Source: DATKCN01 sp035513175 (GTDB taxonomy: Bacteria; Chloroflexota; Chloroflexia; Thermomicrobiales; CFX8). From it: a DNA stretch of 36,975 bases. Shown one piece after another: positions 1 to 8,180 of the stretch. The stretch is from the NCBI GenBank assembly GCA_035513175.1, contig DATKCN010000403.1, positions 1 to 36,975 on the forward strand, written 5' to 3'. The notes beneath the pieces were generated by a model, which saw nothing but the letters and a program-made list of their open reading frames with translations, made no database searches and was not told the origin of the DNA. How positions within the stretch are numbered: the stretch's first letter is position 1; each line of letters opens with the position of its first letter. Made by a program: the position numbers and the translations under genes.

Positions 1-731
1 GCCATGACGACGGAGAACACGCGCGAACCGGGTAGCGCGTCGCCGATGTCGCCGACAATGACCTCGATGCGGCCTTCCATTGCGTTCAACGCGACGTTCT
101 CCGTCAGGTACCGGGCGGAGACGCTATCGATTTCAACGGCGACGGCGCGCTCGGCGCCTGAGCGGATCGCGGCTATCGAGAGGATGCCGGAGCCGGCGCC
201 GACATCGAGCACCGTCGCGGAGACGAGATCCATGCGCTCCATGAGGAGCATGCATAGCTCCGTCGACGGGTGCATGCCGGTGCCGAATGCCATGCCGGGG
301 TCGAGATGGATCAACAGGTCGCCAGGCTGCGGGTCATACGAGCGCCAGCTTGGGCGCACGATGTACTGCCGTCCGATTCTCAGGATCGGGAAGTGCTCTT
401 TCCAGGTATTGGCCCAGTCCTCCTCGGCGCGTTGGCTGTAGATCACCGGACCGACGCCGCCGATCTGTTGCAGATGCCAGACGCCCTGCTCCAGTGCTGA
501 CTTGCGGTTGGAAAGCGAGTCATCCGCCGCCAGATACGTGCGTACGATGACCGGGCGGGTCGGATCCACCTCGAGATTGTCGCCGTCGTCGTCCTGTACG
601 TATGGCTCTTCGATGACGACGCCTTCGTTGTATCCGTAGCGCGCAAGCAGCTCACTGACGGACTCGACCGATTCAGCGTTTGCCTCGACGGTCGCTTCGA
701 TCCAGCGTCCCGGGGCGTCAGTCACGTCCAT
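1..731 (-). CDS. prmA: Ribosomal protein L11 methyltransferase PrmA (3' end cut by window edge)
   Basis: SAM-dependent methyltransferase that in other bacteria trimethylates ribosomal protein L11. I translated the minus strand by hand from the ATG at 731. The first 243 codons are open and contain the PrmA signature LDPGMAFGTGMHPST followed by the SAM-binding motif VLDVGAGSGILSIAA and an acidic VEIDS loop. The N-terminal part (WIEATVEANAESVESVSELL) matches the usual PrmA substrate-recognition domain. The family is about 300 residues, so roughly the last 50-60 lie outside the window. The start overlaps the 3' end of the upstream nucleotidyltransferase gene by 14 nt, with GGGG just before the ATG, which suggests translational coupling. 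Family assignment is firm; the link to L11 rests on the family. Confidence 0.93.
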   Translation of the reverse strand, partial: MDVTDAPGRWIEATVEANAESVESVSELLARYGYNEGVVIEEPYVQDDDGDNLEVDPTRPVIVRTYLAADDSLSNRKSALEQGVWHLQQIGGVGPVIYSQRAEEDWANTWKEHFPILRIGRQYIVRPSWRSYDPQPGDLLIHLDPGMAFGTGMHPSTELCMLLMERMDLVSATVLDVGAGSGILSIAAIRSGAERAVAVEIDSVSARYLTENVALNAMEGRIEVIVGDIGDALPGSRVFSVVM

Positions 732-1716
732 TGTCCCCGGTCGATCGCAGGTCGATGTCGGCCGAGTCGCCGACGTTGACGCGCAGCGGTTCCCCGCGCA
801 CGAACGCGTCGCGCCCGATGATCGAGCGCGTGAGCATGGCCGACTCAATTACGGCGCCCGCGTCGACGATCGAGTCGCGGATGAGCGCGCGGTCGACATG
901 CACGTTGTCGCCGATGCTGGCATTCGGGCCAATCACTGAGCGTTCGATGCGCGCGCTGTCGGCAATGAAGACCGGTGGGATGATCACGGAGCCTTCGACG
1001 TTCGGCGTATCGTCGGAGCGGGAAAGGAGATAGCGATTCGTGTTCAGCAGCGCGCTCGGCGTGCCGCAATCTTCCCAGACTGTGGCTGGGATGGTCGTGA
1101 AATGCGCTCCGTCGTCGATCATCATCTGCAATGCGTCGGCGAGGAAGTATTCACCCTTTGTCTTGACGTCATCCGCCATCTGGGCGTCAATGGCCCTGAA
1201 CAGGTTGCGCACCTCGGAGACGTAGTAGATGCCCATTACGGCGAGATTGGACGTCGGATCGTCCGGTTTCTCAATGAGATGAGTAACGCGATCACCGTCG
1301 AGCACGACGACGCCGAAGCGTCGAGGATCGTCGACCTCCTTGACGAAGATCGCGCCGTCGCAGTCGATTGACTCCAGGCTTTCGAGATCGGCTTCGAAGA
1401 TCATGTCAGGAAAGATCACGATCGTCGGACCGGCGATCTGTCCTCGCGCCTTGATGATGGCGTGGGACTGCCCTCGCGGCTCCTCCTGGCGCACGAATAC
1501 GGCGTCGTACTGATAGTTACTGCGCACGTACTCCTCGATCTGGTCGCCGAGAAAGCCGGTGACGAACACGACGCGGTCGAGGGTCAGCCCGGTTAGCGAG
1601 TCGAGCACATGTCCCAGGACTGGCTTTCCTGCAACACTGACAAGCGGCTTGGGCCGGCTCCAGGTCTGTGGTCGGAGCCTCGTCCCGAGCCCGCCAACAG
1701 GAATGATGACGTTCAT
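718..1716 (-). CDS. NDP-sugar pyrophosphorylase (nucleotidyltransferase with left-handed beta-helix tail)
   Basis: 332-residue enzyme of the glucose-1-phosphate thymidylyl/uridylyltransferase and mannose-1-phosphate guanylyltransferase superfamily, which makes NDP-sugars from NTP and sugar-1-phosphate. Visible are the N-terminal signature GGLGTRLRPQTWSRPKPLV (nucleotide binding, catalytic Arg/Lys), the FPDMIFEADL metal-binding region, EKPDDPTS, and a C-terminal hexapeptide-like beta-helix region (about residues 240-320, repeats such as IGPNASIGDNV). I chose the ATG at 1716 because the conserved MNVIIPVGG begins there and CAGGG precedes it; the frame is open 19 codons further upstream but that stretch has no family character. 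Exact sugar and nucleotide cannot be read from sequence. It probably supplies activated sugar for the glycosyltransferases elsewhere in the window (inference). Confidence 0.88.
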   Translation of the reverse strand: MNVIIPVGGLGTRLRPQTWSRPKPLVSVAGKPVLGHVLDSLTGLTLDRVVFVTGFLGDQIEEYVRSNYQYDAVFVRQEEPRGQSHAIIKARGQIAGPTIVIFPDMIFEADLESLESIDCDGAIFVKEVDDPRRFGVVVLDGDRVTHLIEKPDDPTSNLAVMGIYYVSEVRNLFRAIDAQMADDVKTKGEYFLADALQMMIDDGAHFTTIPATVWEDCGTPSALLNTNRYLLSRSDDTPNVEGSVIIPPVFIADSARIERSVIGPNASIGDNVHVDRALIRDSIVDAGAVIESAMLTRSIIGRDAFVRGEPLRVNVGDSADIDLRSTGDNGRD

Positions 1717-1747
1717 AGTCGCCCTGATTCCCTCACACGTTCGACCG

Positions 1748-1765
1748 GCGGAGCACCCGCTCCGC
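1748..1765 (-). repeat. GC-rich inverted repeat in the nucleotidyltransferase 5' leader
   Basis: GCGGAGC-ACCC-GCTCCGC, a perfect 7-bp stem with a 4-nt loop, about 30 nt upstream of the chosen ATG at 1716. No U-tract follows on either strand, so it is not a classical intrinsic terminator. It could be a leader hairpin or an operator. Confidence 0.45.
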
Positions 1766-1842
1766 GGCGCCATCCCTGAGATCGCGAGTCGCGACGAGCT
1801 GGCGATCGCGCATGCAGAGTGTACTCAACATTCACGGCACTA

Positions 1843-1862
1843 CGATGGTGTCTTCACCATCG
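1843..1862 (-). repeat. Inverted repeat CGATGGTG-TCTT-CACCATCG
   Basis: Perfect 8-bp stem with a 4-nt loop, about 130 nt upstream of the nucleotidyltransferase start and 280 nt downstream of tRNA-Glu in the direction of minus-strand transcription. There is no T-run after the stem. An operator or a factor-dependent terminator or processing structure is possible. Confidence 0.4.
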
Positions 1863-2143
1863 CCGGACGTACTCAGGACTGGAGCACACCGACCACGGTC
1901 CTGGGCGCGGTTCGCCGGCGGCAACCCGCGTGATATCCCGTGCGAACACGATTAGTGCGCACGATGTCCGGTCGATCTGCGGCCCCGAAGCCGCGAGCGA
2001 AGTTGCGGATTGCTCGATGTCGGTGCCGCTCGCGGAGAACGGGAATCACGACATCCGCACGTCAAGTTGCGACACGCCGCGTGCAACGCGAACATCGCTG
2101 GTCGATGCGCTCGGGTGACGCTGGCGTTAGTTGTGACAAGTGG

Positions 2144-2220
2144 TGGTACCCCCAAGGGGATTCGAACCCCTGATCTCCTCCTTGAAAGGGAGGTGTCCTT
2201 GGCCTCTAGACGATGGGGGC
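2144..2220 (-). tRNA. tRNA-Glu (anticodon UUC), CCA encoded
   Basis: Read on the minus strand from 2220. The acceptor strand GCCCCCA pairs with TGGGGGT (first pair G-U). The anticodon arm CCTCC-CTTTCAA-GGAGG carries UUC, and the T arm AGGGG-TTCGAAT-CCCCT is canonical. Discriminator A is followed by an encoded CCA; a second CCA lies directly after it by chance or duplication. It sits 56 nt after the comEC stop on the same strand, so it may be cotranscribed with comEA-comEC or use its own promoter; a TATGAT-like -10 (plus-strand 2258-2263) is present without a clear -35. Confidence 0.96.
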
Positions 2221-2276
2221 GCGCAGATTCGATCGCTTCCGCGACCAATGACGTGAAATCATATCAAACTCCCGGT

Positions 2277-3722
2277 TCAGATCACGACGATCGACGTAAC
2301 GAGCATCGCGGCCATGCCCGCTCCGGCGGCGATCGCGGCGCGTGGTTCCGCCCGCGTCCAGCCGCTAAGCCGGCGACGCATCAGCCGACCCTCGGGCGTG
2401 GCCGCCGCTACCGACGCTATAACGATGAGGTGTACGACGGCTGACGCAGACCCCGCAAGCGGCGTGAACTCGAAGTAGGCATATGGCGCTCCTGCGCAGA
2501 CGCGGGAAATGTAGAGGATTGCGGAGCACAGCAGCCACACCGACGCTCCCACGAATGAAGCGAGGGGCGAAACGGGTTCGAGCAACATGGTAAGCAATCC
2601 GCCGATCGACGCGATGGGAACGATCGGCCCTGCCAGGATGTTCGCGGGAACTGTCGCGAGCGAGAGCGTGCCGAACGTCGCGGCGAGCACCGGCGCCGTC
2701 GCCAGACCAGTCATGGAGCACGCGAGAGGAGGCGTGACAACCGCCCGCCTCCAGCCAGAGAAGCGCTCGCTCAATCGCAGCGCCGCGATTAAGGCGAACG
2801 TTGCCAGCACGCTCAGTTGAAACGACAACGAACCGAGAATACCCGGAGTCAGCATGACCATGATCGCCGCCGCGAGCGACAGCGCGGTGATCGAGTGAGC
2901 CGGCCGCCCGAAACGCGCGGCCGCCAGCGTTACGACTGCCATGATTGCCGCGCGGGTAACCGGTGGGTCGAGCCCAACCACCCAGACGTATGTGCCCATT
3001 AGCGTTAGCTGCGTAAGCACCCAGAACCACCCACGCAGCCGGAAGGCAAGAAACACGGCCCCTATGGAGCCCGTCACCAGCGTGACGTTCCAGCCGCTCA
3101 CGGCAGTGATGTGGGATAGGCCCGATTGACGTAGCTCCAACCGCTCCGTCGCTGGAAGCGCGCTGTCATCGCCGATCATGAGGCCAAGTGTGAGAGTTCC
3201 TGGGGAGCCGGTGATTCGATCGGATGCGACTTCCGTCAAGCGCGCGCGAATCGTTCGGCGGATGCGCTCGGCCCCCTCAGGAGGTCGCACAACACGGTGC
3301 CGCGTGACGCGAAGCACTTCGCCATGCACGCCGGCACTGATAGTCGAGGCCTCCAGGACATCGCCGCGCCCAATCGCTGGGCTTGATGGCAGGCGCGCAT
3401 ACGAGCGGCGATCGATGCCGCTTGGATCTTGCCATTCGACCCAGGCACTTGAACCCCACTGTTCAACATCGGGGTCCGAGACGACTAGCGCCTCAATCAT
3501 GCCGGGATTCTCGTATAGCGGGGTCGCGGGCACGGGCGCGCGTATGAAACCGGCGAGCGCGCCGACCATGGTTCCGGCAACGAGCACGCAAAGGATCGAA
3601 CGTTGCGTCGAGACGGTGGCGAGGGTGACCGCGCATAGGGACGCCAAAAGAACTGCGAGGAGGAGCGGCTGGCGAATCGCCTGCGCGCCGACGACGGCGC
3701 CGAACGCTACGGCAATCCCCAC
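2277..3722 (-). CDS. comEC: ComEC-type DNA uptake channel, short form without metallo-beta-lactamase domain
   Basis: Polytopic membrane protein that forms the channel for single-stranded DNA in natural transformation. The 481 residues show N-terminal membrane helices, a soluble beta-rich segment (about 70-150, DUF4131-like), then the competence domain with GLSHITAVSGWNVTLV and DPPVTRAAIMA, which correspond to the conserved signatures of the family, followed by multiple helices. Full ComEC proteins are often 700-800 residues and end in a metallo-beta-lactamase-like domain; here the protein stops after the last helix and a short basic/hydrophobic tail, so that domain is absent. The GTG start at 3722 is one base from the comEA stop, consistent with an operon. 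Family call is strong; whether it supports transformation is unproven. Confidence 0.93.
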   Translation of the reverse strand: MGIAVAFGAVVGAQAIRQPLLLAVLLASLCAVTLATVSTQRSILCVLVAGTMVGALAGFIRAPVPATPLYENPGMIEALVVSDPDVEQWGSSAWVEWQDPSGIDRRSYARLPSSPAIGRGDVLEASTISAGVHGEVLRVTRHRVVRPPEGAERIRRTIRARLTEVASDRITGSPGTLTLGLMIGDDSALPATERLELRQSGLSHITAVSGWNVTLVTGSIGAVFLAFRLRGWFWVLTQLTLMGTYVWVVGLDPPVTRAAIMAVVTLAAARFGRPAHSITALSLAAAIMVMLTPGILGSLSFQLSVLATFALIAALRLSERFSGWRRAVVTPPLACSMTGLATAPVLAATFGTLSLATVPANILAGPIVPIASIGGLLTMLLEPVSPLASFVGASVWLLCSAILYISRVCAGAPYAYFEFTPLAGSASAVVHLIVIASVAAATPEGRLMRRRLSGWTRAEPRAAIAAGAGMAAMLVTSIVVI

Positions 3723-3723
3723 G

Positions 3724-4320
3724 TCATGGTCCGATGGTTACCAACGGTCGAAGCTCCTCGACCATTCGCTCTGATATGCCCTCGATGTTGTCGAGCTCTT
3801 CGACCGAGCGGAAGAAGCCGTTTCGCTGGCGGTAATCGATGATGCGGCCCGCGATGGCAGGTCCGATGCCGGGGAGGCTGTTGAGCTGCTCGGCGTCGGC
3901 GGTGTTGATGTTGATCGGGGCGCGCGCGGAAGGCGCGGCGTCGGCCTCGTTCGCCACCACGGACGTCGCCGCCGCGGTAGATTTCGCCGGGATGATGATC
4001 TGATCGGCGTCGCGCAGCGGGGCTGCCATGCCGAGGCTGGACGTGTCGCCGTCTTGCGTGATTCCGCCCGCGGCCGAGATCGCGTCAGCTACCCGGCTTC
4101 CACGTTCGAGCGTGTATAGACCGGGCGACATGACCGCGCCTCCGACGTAGACTCGAATCGTCCGCGGGTTGTCTACCGGTTGAACGTTGAGCACGATCGT
4201 ATCGCTGCGGGCGCCGCGCCAGACCAGCGCGACCGTTAGCAGAATGAGCCCGGTGACCATTCCGAGCCCGATGAAACGCGCGTGCTCGTGGCGGGCAATC
4301 CACTGGAGGCGCCGCTTCAT
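3724..4320 (-). CDS. comEA: ComEA-like competence DNA-binding protein (membrane anchor, SLBB, helix-hairpin-helix)
   Basis: Membrane-anchored DNA receptor for transformation, 198 residues. Visible are a positively charged N-terminus, one membrane segment (about 18-37, FIGLGMVTGLILLTVALVW), an SLBB/beta-grasp domain (about 52-95, IRVYVGGAVMSPGLYTL), an Ala-rich linker, and a C-terminal helix-hairpin-helix pair (about 130-198, ININTADAEQLNSLPGIGP) that binds duplex DNA. I chose the ATG at 4320 because GGAGGT lies 5 nt upstream; an in-frame ATG at 4344 has no such site. It is cotranscribed with comEC, 1 nt apart, and divergent from mfd. Confidence 0.94.
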   Translation of the reverse strand: MKRRLQWIARHEHARFIGLGMVTGLILLTVALVWRGARSDTIVLNVQPVDNPRTIRVYVGGAVMSPGLYTLERGSRVADAISAAGGITQDGDTSSLGMAAPLRDADQIIIPAKSTAAATSVVANEADAAPSARAPININTADAEQLNSLPGIGPAIAGRIIDYRQRNGFFRSVEELDNIEGISERMVEELRPLVTIGP

Positions 4321-4350
4321 GTCTACCTCCAACGATGAACGCATGGGCGG

Positions 4351-4370
4351 ATTGTAGCGCGGTTTATACT
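4351..4370. promoter_or_regulatory. Putative divergent -10 elements for comEA (minus) and mfd (plus)
   Basis: In the 78-nt gap between the divergent genes, TATACT (4365-4370, plus) fits a -10 for mfd, 28 nt before its GTG. TACAAT on the minus strand (plus 4351-4356) fits a -10 for comEA and would give a leader of about 24 nt containing the GGAGGT site. No good -35 is visible for either, so this is a motif-level suggestion. Confidence 0.4.
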
Positions 4371-4398
4371 TTGCTGCCGACGGCCCGCGGAAGCGCGA

Positions 4399-7300
4399 GT
4401 GGCCGTCTCGCCGTTGCCGCCGCGCCAACGTTCGCTGGAAGAGGCCGGATTGTCGCTCGCGCATCTGTTTCCGCTCCTGCGGTCCATACCGACGCCGGTC
4501 TACGGGGATGAGACATCGCGCATCGCCGCCACCGAGGATCTGCCCGTTGCGGCGAGACCGGTTGCGATCGCCGCTCTGGCGGGGCGCGCCTCAGGTCCAA
4601 TCCTGGTGGTTGCGCCCCGACAGGAAGTCGCGGATTCACTGGTGGGGGCCCTGTCGCTACTATTGCCGCCCGGCTCAGTGCCGCTGGTGTGGGGCTCCGC
4701 CGATCCGCTTCCCTACGAGCAGATGCCTCATGACGCTGGATTCTCGGCACAACGCTCAGCTGTGCTGGGCAGGCTGGCGCGGGCAGGGCACGCCACGCCG
4801 CTCATCGTCGTCGCGACGGTGCGCTCGCTGATGGCGCATATTCGCGCCCCTGAATCGTACCGTCGGGATACGATCGTGCTCGAGGTTGGCGAGCGCGTCA
4901 ACGACAGGGAGTTGGTCGCGAGGCTCGTGCAGTCCGGGTACGTCCTGGAGCCACTGGTTGACGGCCCCGGCACACTCAGCCGGCGGGGCGGAATTCTGGA
5001 CATTTTTACGCCCGGGCCGGACGATGCTGTTCGAGTTGAGTTCTACGGCAACGAGATCGACAGCATTCGTCGAATCGACCCGTTGACGCAGCGGTCGATC
5101 GAGCGGGTTCAATCGGCGACGATTCTGCCGCCGATTGAGCTGGACCTGTCGGACATCTCGGTCGGGCTCGCAGCATTGCGTGGCCTCGGTCACGCGACGT
5201 TGCGCGATGAAATTCGTGATGAGTGGGTTCGCTCCCTGGCGCTCCTGGAAGCAGGCGCGCTTCCGGCGTCCGTCGATCTGTTTGCGACAACGTTCCCCGG
5301 AAACGCGTCGACCCTGCTCGACTATTTTCCCGACTCAACGACCATCACCCTGATTGAGCCCGGCTCTATCCACCTGACCGCAGAGCAGATAGTCACACAG
5401 GCGGAAGATGTCCGCCGTTCGCTTGAGCTGGCTGCTGAGCTTCCGGCCGACTTCCCGCGCCCATACGCAACCTGGGATGAGCTCGATCGTGCGTCCCGGC
5501 GATTCCTGCGCTGGGACATCGGCGCTTCAGACGAGCGTGAGGAACTGCGCGTCGCGACGCCGTCGGGCGCCGCGTTTGGCGACGTTCCACTCTTCGGAGG
5601 GCGCATTGAGGATGTGACCGCGGCGGCGCGAGATTACCGAGAGCGAGGATGGCGGGTTGTCTTCGCGTCCGACCAGAGCGAGCGGCTTGGAGAGTTGCTC
5701 GAGGAGCACGACATTTACCCGCGTGTGTTGAAGCGCGGAGGCGCAACGATCGCCAACGCCCCTGCGCCAGGAGTCGTCGACGTGGTCCACGCTCCACTCG
5801 CTGCCGGTTTCAGCCTGCCGGGAGTGTCACTGCTCGTGCTCACCGATCTGGAGGTGTTCGGACTGCGCAAGACCATCCGGCCACCTGCTACGCAGCGCCG
5901 CAGGCGGCTGGCCCCAACGCATCAGTTCACTCCCGGCGCCTTCGTCGTGCACGTCGAGCATGGCGTCGGCATCTTCAGCGGTCTGGTGACGCTCGACATT
6001 TCCGGCGCCGACCGCGAATACCTGCAAGTTGAGTATGCGGACGGCGATCGGCTTTACGTGCCAGTTGATCAATCCGATCGGCTCGCGCCCTACGAAAGCC
6101 CTGCCGGCGCGCCCAGGATCACAAAGCTGTCGTCGCCCGAGTGGGCAAAGACAAAGGCACGAGTGCGCCGCGCTGTGCGCGAGATGGCGTACGAATTGAT
6201 CCAGGTGTACGCGGCGCGGGAGATTGCCCGGGGGCACGCATTCGCAGCAGACAGCGCGTGGGATATCGAACTCGAAGAGTCATTTCCGTTTCGCGAGACG
6301 CTCGATCAGCTGAAGGCCATCACCGAAGTCAAGGCCGACATGGAATCGCCAAGGCCGATGGACCGCCTGGTGTGCGGGGACGTTGGCTACGGTAAAACCG
6401 AAGTGGCCCTGCGCGCGGCGTTCAAAGCGGCCAACGATGGCCGTCAGGTCGCTATCCTCGTGCCGACGACGGTGCTCGCGCTCCAACACTTCAGCACGTT
6501 CCGCGACCGGCTCGCCCCGTTTCCGGTCAGGGTCGAGATGCTGTCCCGCTTGCGCACCCGATCCGAACAGGACGTCGTGACACGCGGGCTCGCGGACGGT
6601 TCAGTCGACATCGTGATTGGGACGCACCGTCTGCTCCAGAAGGACGTGTCGTTTCGCGACCTGGGGTTGCTGATCGTCGACGAGGAGCAGCGCTTTGGCG
6701 TGGGGCACAAAGAGCACATTAAGCGCATGCGCTCGGAAATCGATGTGTTGACGATGACGGCGACGCCGATCCCTCGCACGCTGCACATGGCGTTGGCCGG
6801 GATTCGCGATCTATCGCTCATCACGACGCCGCCGCAGGACCGCGTGCCAATCCGCACGTTCGTCACGCCGGCGAGCGATTCAATTGTGCGCGAAGCCACG
6901 TTGCGCGAGATCGCGCGGGGTGGGCAGGTGTACGTGGTTCACAATCGCGTCCAGAGCATCTACCGGCTGCGCGACCACCTGGACGAGCTGGTTCCGGAGG
7001 CGCGCTTCGCAGTCGCGCACGGCCAGATGAACGAAGGAGAGCTGGAAAAGGTCGTCCTTGCGTTCATTCGGCAGGACTACGATGTCCTGATCTGCACAAC
7101 AATCATCGAATCAGGAGTCGACATCCCGAACGCAAACACGATTATCCTCGACAATTCGCATCAGTTGGGACTGACCCAAATGTACCAGCTGCGTGGCCGG
7201 GTTGGCCGGTCGACGAATCGGGCATACGCGTACCTGCTGTATCCACCGAACACGCCGCTGTCGTCGGAGTCAATCGAGCGGCTTGAGGCGATCCAGGAGG

Positions 7301-7986
7301 CGACCGAACTGGGCGCTGGATTCCAGATCGCGCTGCGGGATATGGAGATTCGAGGGGCCGGCAACATCCTCGGCGCGGAGCAGTCGGGACACATCGCGGC
7401 CGTCGGGTATGACCTTTACACTCGCATGCTGTCGCACGCCGTCGAGGAGATTCGCGCGGGGCATCCGATCATGGAACCGGAAGATGTCTCGATCGACATC
7501 GCCGTTCCTGCGGGAATACCGGAGACCTACATTGCGGATGAGCGGGTGCGGCTATCCATGTACCAGAGCGTCGCATCCGCGGTCAACGAGCGGGCGCTAC
7601 GCGACATGGAAGCCGAGTTCGCCGACCGATTCGGACCGGTTCCGGCGTTGGTCTACTGCCTGTTTGATCTCGTGCGGCTCAGGCACCGCGCCCGCCAGCT
7701 GGGAATGACGAGCATCATCGAGCGAGAGGGAAGCATCGTGCTGCGCCCGGTCGTCGGTTCACGGTTGGAGCAAACGGAGCTTCAGCGGCGAATCGGACCC
7801 GGAGTGCGCGTGACACCGAATCAGGTTCGGCTGACGGTCGACGAACTGCGCGTGGAGCGGTTGGAGGCGCTGGGACTGACGCTCGACGCGATCTCGGCTA
7901 ATCGCGCCAGCCTCGCGGCTCAGGTTTCGGACGAGTCGCCGGAATCGTCAGCTTCGAGTTCATCGATAATTGCACGAGCGCGCTGA
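4399..7986 (+). CDS. mfd: Transcription-repair coupling factor Mfd
   Basis: ATP-dependent translocase that removes stalled RNA polymerase and recruits the UvrABC excision machinery. 1195 residues, close to the usual 1150-1200. Domains in order: UvrB-like N-terminal module (about 1-350), RNA-polymerase-interacting CarD-like region (FVVHVEHGVGIFSGL near 515), superfamily-2 helicase core with Walker A CGDVGYGKT (about 658), DEEQ box (about 760), TATPIPRT motif, second RecA-like domain with TIIESGVDIPNANT and QLRGRVGRS, and a C-terminal TRCF domain. Start is GTG at 4399; no strong Shine-Dalgarno is visible, so it is slightly uncertain. Its last 67 nt overlap the convergent DUF2007 gene. Confidence 0.97.
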   Translation: MAVSPLPPRQRSLEEAGLSLAHLFPLLRSIPTPVYGDETSRIAATEDLPVAARPVAIAALAGRASGPILVVAPRQEVADSLVGALSLLLPPGSVPLVWGSADPLPYEQMPHDAGFSAQRSAVLGRLARAGHATPLIVVATVRSLMAHIRAPESYRRDTIVLEVGERVNDRELVARLVQSGYVLEPLVDGPGTLSRRGGILDIFTPGPDDAVRVEFYGNEIDSIRRIDPLTQRSIERVQSATILPPIELDLSDISVGLAALRGLGHATLRDEIRDEWVRSLALLEAGALPASVDLFATTFPGNASTLLDYFPDSTTITLIEPGSIHLTAEQIVTQAEDVRRSLELAAELPADFPRPYATWDELDRASRRFLRWDIGASDEREELRVATPSGAAFGDVPLFGGRIEDVTAAARDYRERGWRVVFASDQSERLGELLEEHDIYPRVLKRGGATIANAPAPGVVDVVHAPLAAGFSLPGVSLLVLTDLEVFGLRKTIRPPATQRRRRLAPTHQFTPGAFVVHVEHGVGIFSGLVTLDISGADREYLQVEYADGDRLYVPVDQSDRLAPYESPAGAPRITKLSSPEWAKTKARVRRAVREMAYELIQVYAAREIARGHAFAADSAWDIELEESFPFRETLDQLKAITEVKADMESPRPMDRLVCGDVGYGKTEVALRAAFKAANDGRQVAILVPTTVLALQHFSTFRDRLAPFPVRVEMLSRLRTRSEQDVVTRGLADGSVDIVIGTHRLLQKDVSFRDLGLLIVDEEQRFGVGHKEHIKRMRSEIDVLTMTATPIPRTLHMALAGIRDLSLITTPPQDRVPIRTFVTPASDSIVREATLREIARGGQVYVVHNRVQSIYRLRDHLDELVPEARFAVAHGQMNEGELEKVVLAFIRQDYDVLICTTIIESGVDIPNANTIILDNSHQLGLTQMYQLRGRVGRSTNRAYAYLLYPPNTPLSSESIERLEAIQEATELGAGFQIALRDMEIRGAGNILGAEQSGHIAAVGYDLYTRMLSHAVEEIRAGHPIMEPEDVSIDIAVPAGIPETYIADERVRLSMYQSVASAVNERALRDMEAEFADRFGPVPALVYCLFDLVRLRHRARQLGMTSIIEREGSIVLRPVVGSRLEQTELQRRIGPGVRVTPNQVRLTVDELRVERLEALGLTLDAISANRASLAAQVSDESPESSASSSSIIARAR

Positions 7987-8180
7987 GCGTGCTCACTCAG
8001 AACCAGCACGTAGTGCTCCACTAGAGCGGTAGTCGCGAATGAGTGGCCGGGACCCGCGGGCTTGAGTGCCGCGATGATCCCCTCATCGCGAAGCACTTCC
8101 TGCCACATGCTGGCAACGATCTCGTTCGGGGCGATCGCTACCGTAACGGCTCGCGACGCGTTCAGGTTGTTGTCGATCAT
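7920..8180 (-). CDS. DUF2007-like small protein
   Basis: 86-residue protein resembling the DUF2007 family (putative signal-transducing, ferredoxin-fold-like). Typical features are the N-terminal beta strand VTVAIAPNEIVASMWQEVL, a second strand region GIIAALKP and a hydrophobic strand YVLVLSEHAQRARAIIDEL near the end. The ATG at 8180 overlaps the mutS2 stop in an ATGA arrangement, so it is probably translated by coupling. The 3' 67 nt run antisense to the end of mfd. Function of the family is not established. Confidence 0.75.
   Translation of the reverse strand: MIDNNLNASRAVTVAIAPNEIVASMWQEVLRDEGIIAALKPAGPGHSFATTALVEHYVLVLSEHAQRARAIIDELEADDSGDSSET

Larger units (their letters stand above)
1717..2143. 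other. Non-coding stretch between nucleotidyltransferase and tRNA-Glu
   Basis: No frame here has family-like protein character; the open frames are short, Arg/Ser-rich and typical of shadow frames in GC-rich DNA. It should hold the minus-strand promoter and 5' leader of the nucleotidyltransferase-prmA pair. Two compact hairpins (1748-1765 and 1843-1862) are the only structure I can point to. I found no convincing -35/-10 pair. Confidence 0.6.

Noticed and set aside
1843..1862. Hairpin as an intrinsic terminator for tRNA-Glu
   Set aside because: No T-tract follows on the minus strand and it lies about 280 nt after the tRNA.
2277..3722. comEC as a pseudogene truncated at its 3' end
   Set aside because: The frame is intact and ends cleanly before the tRNA; no remnant of the metallo-beta-lactamase domain is visible in the 56-nt gap or beyond it.
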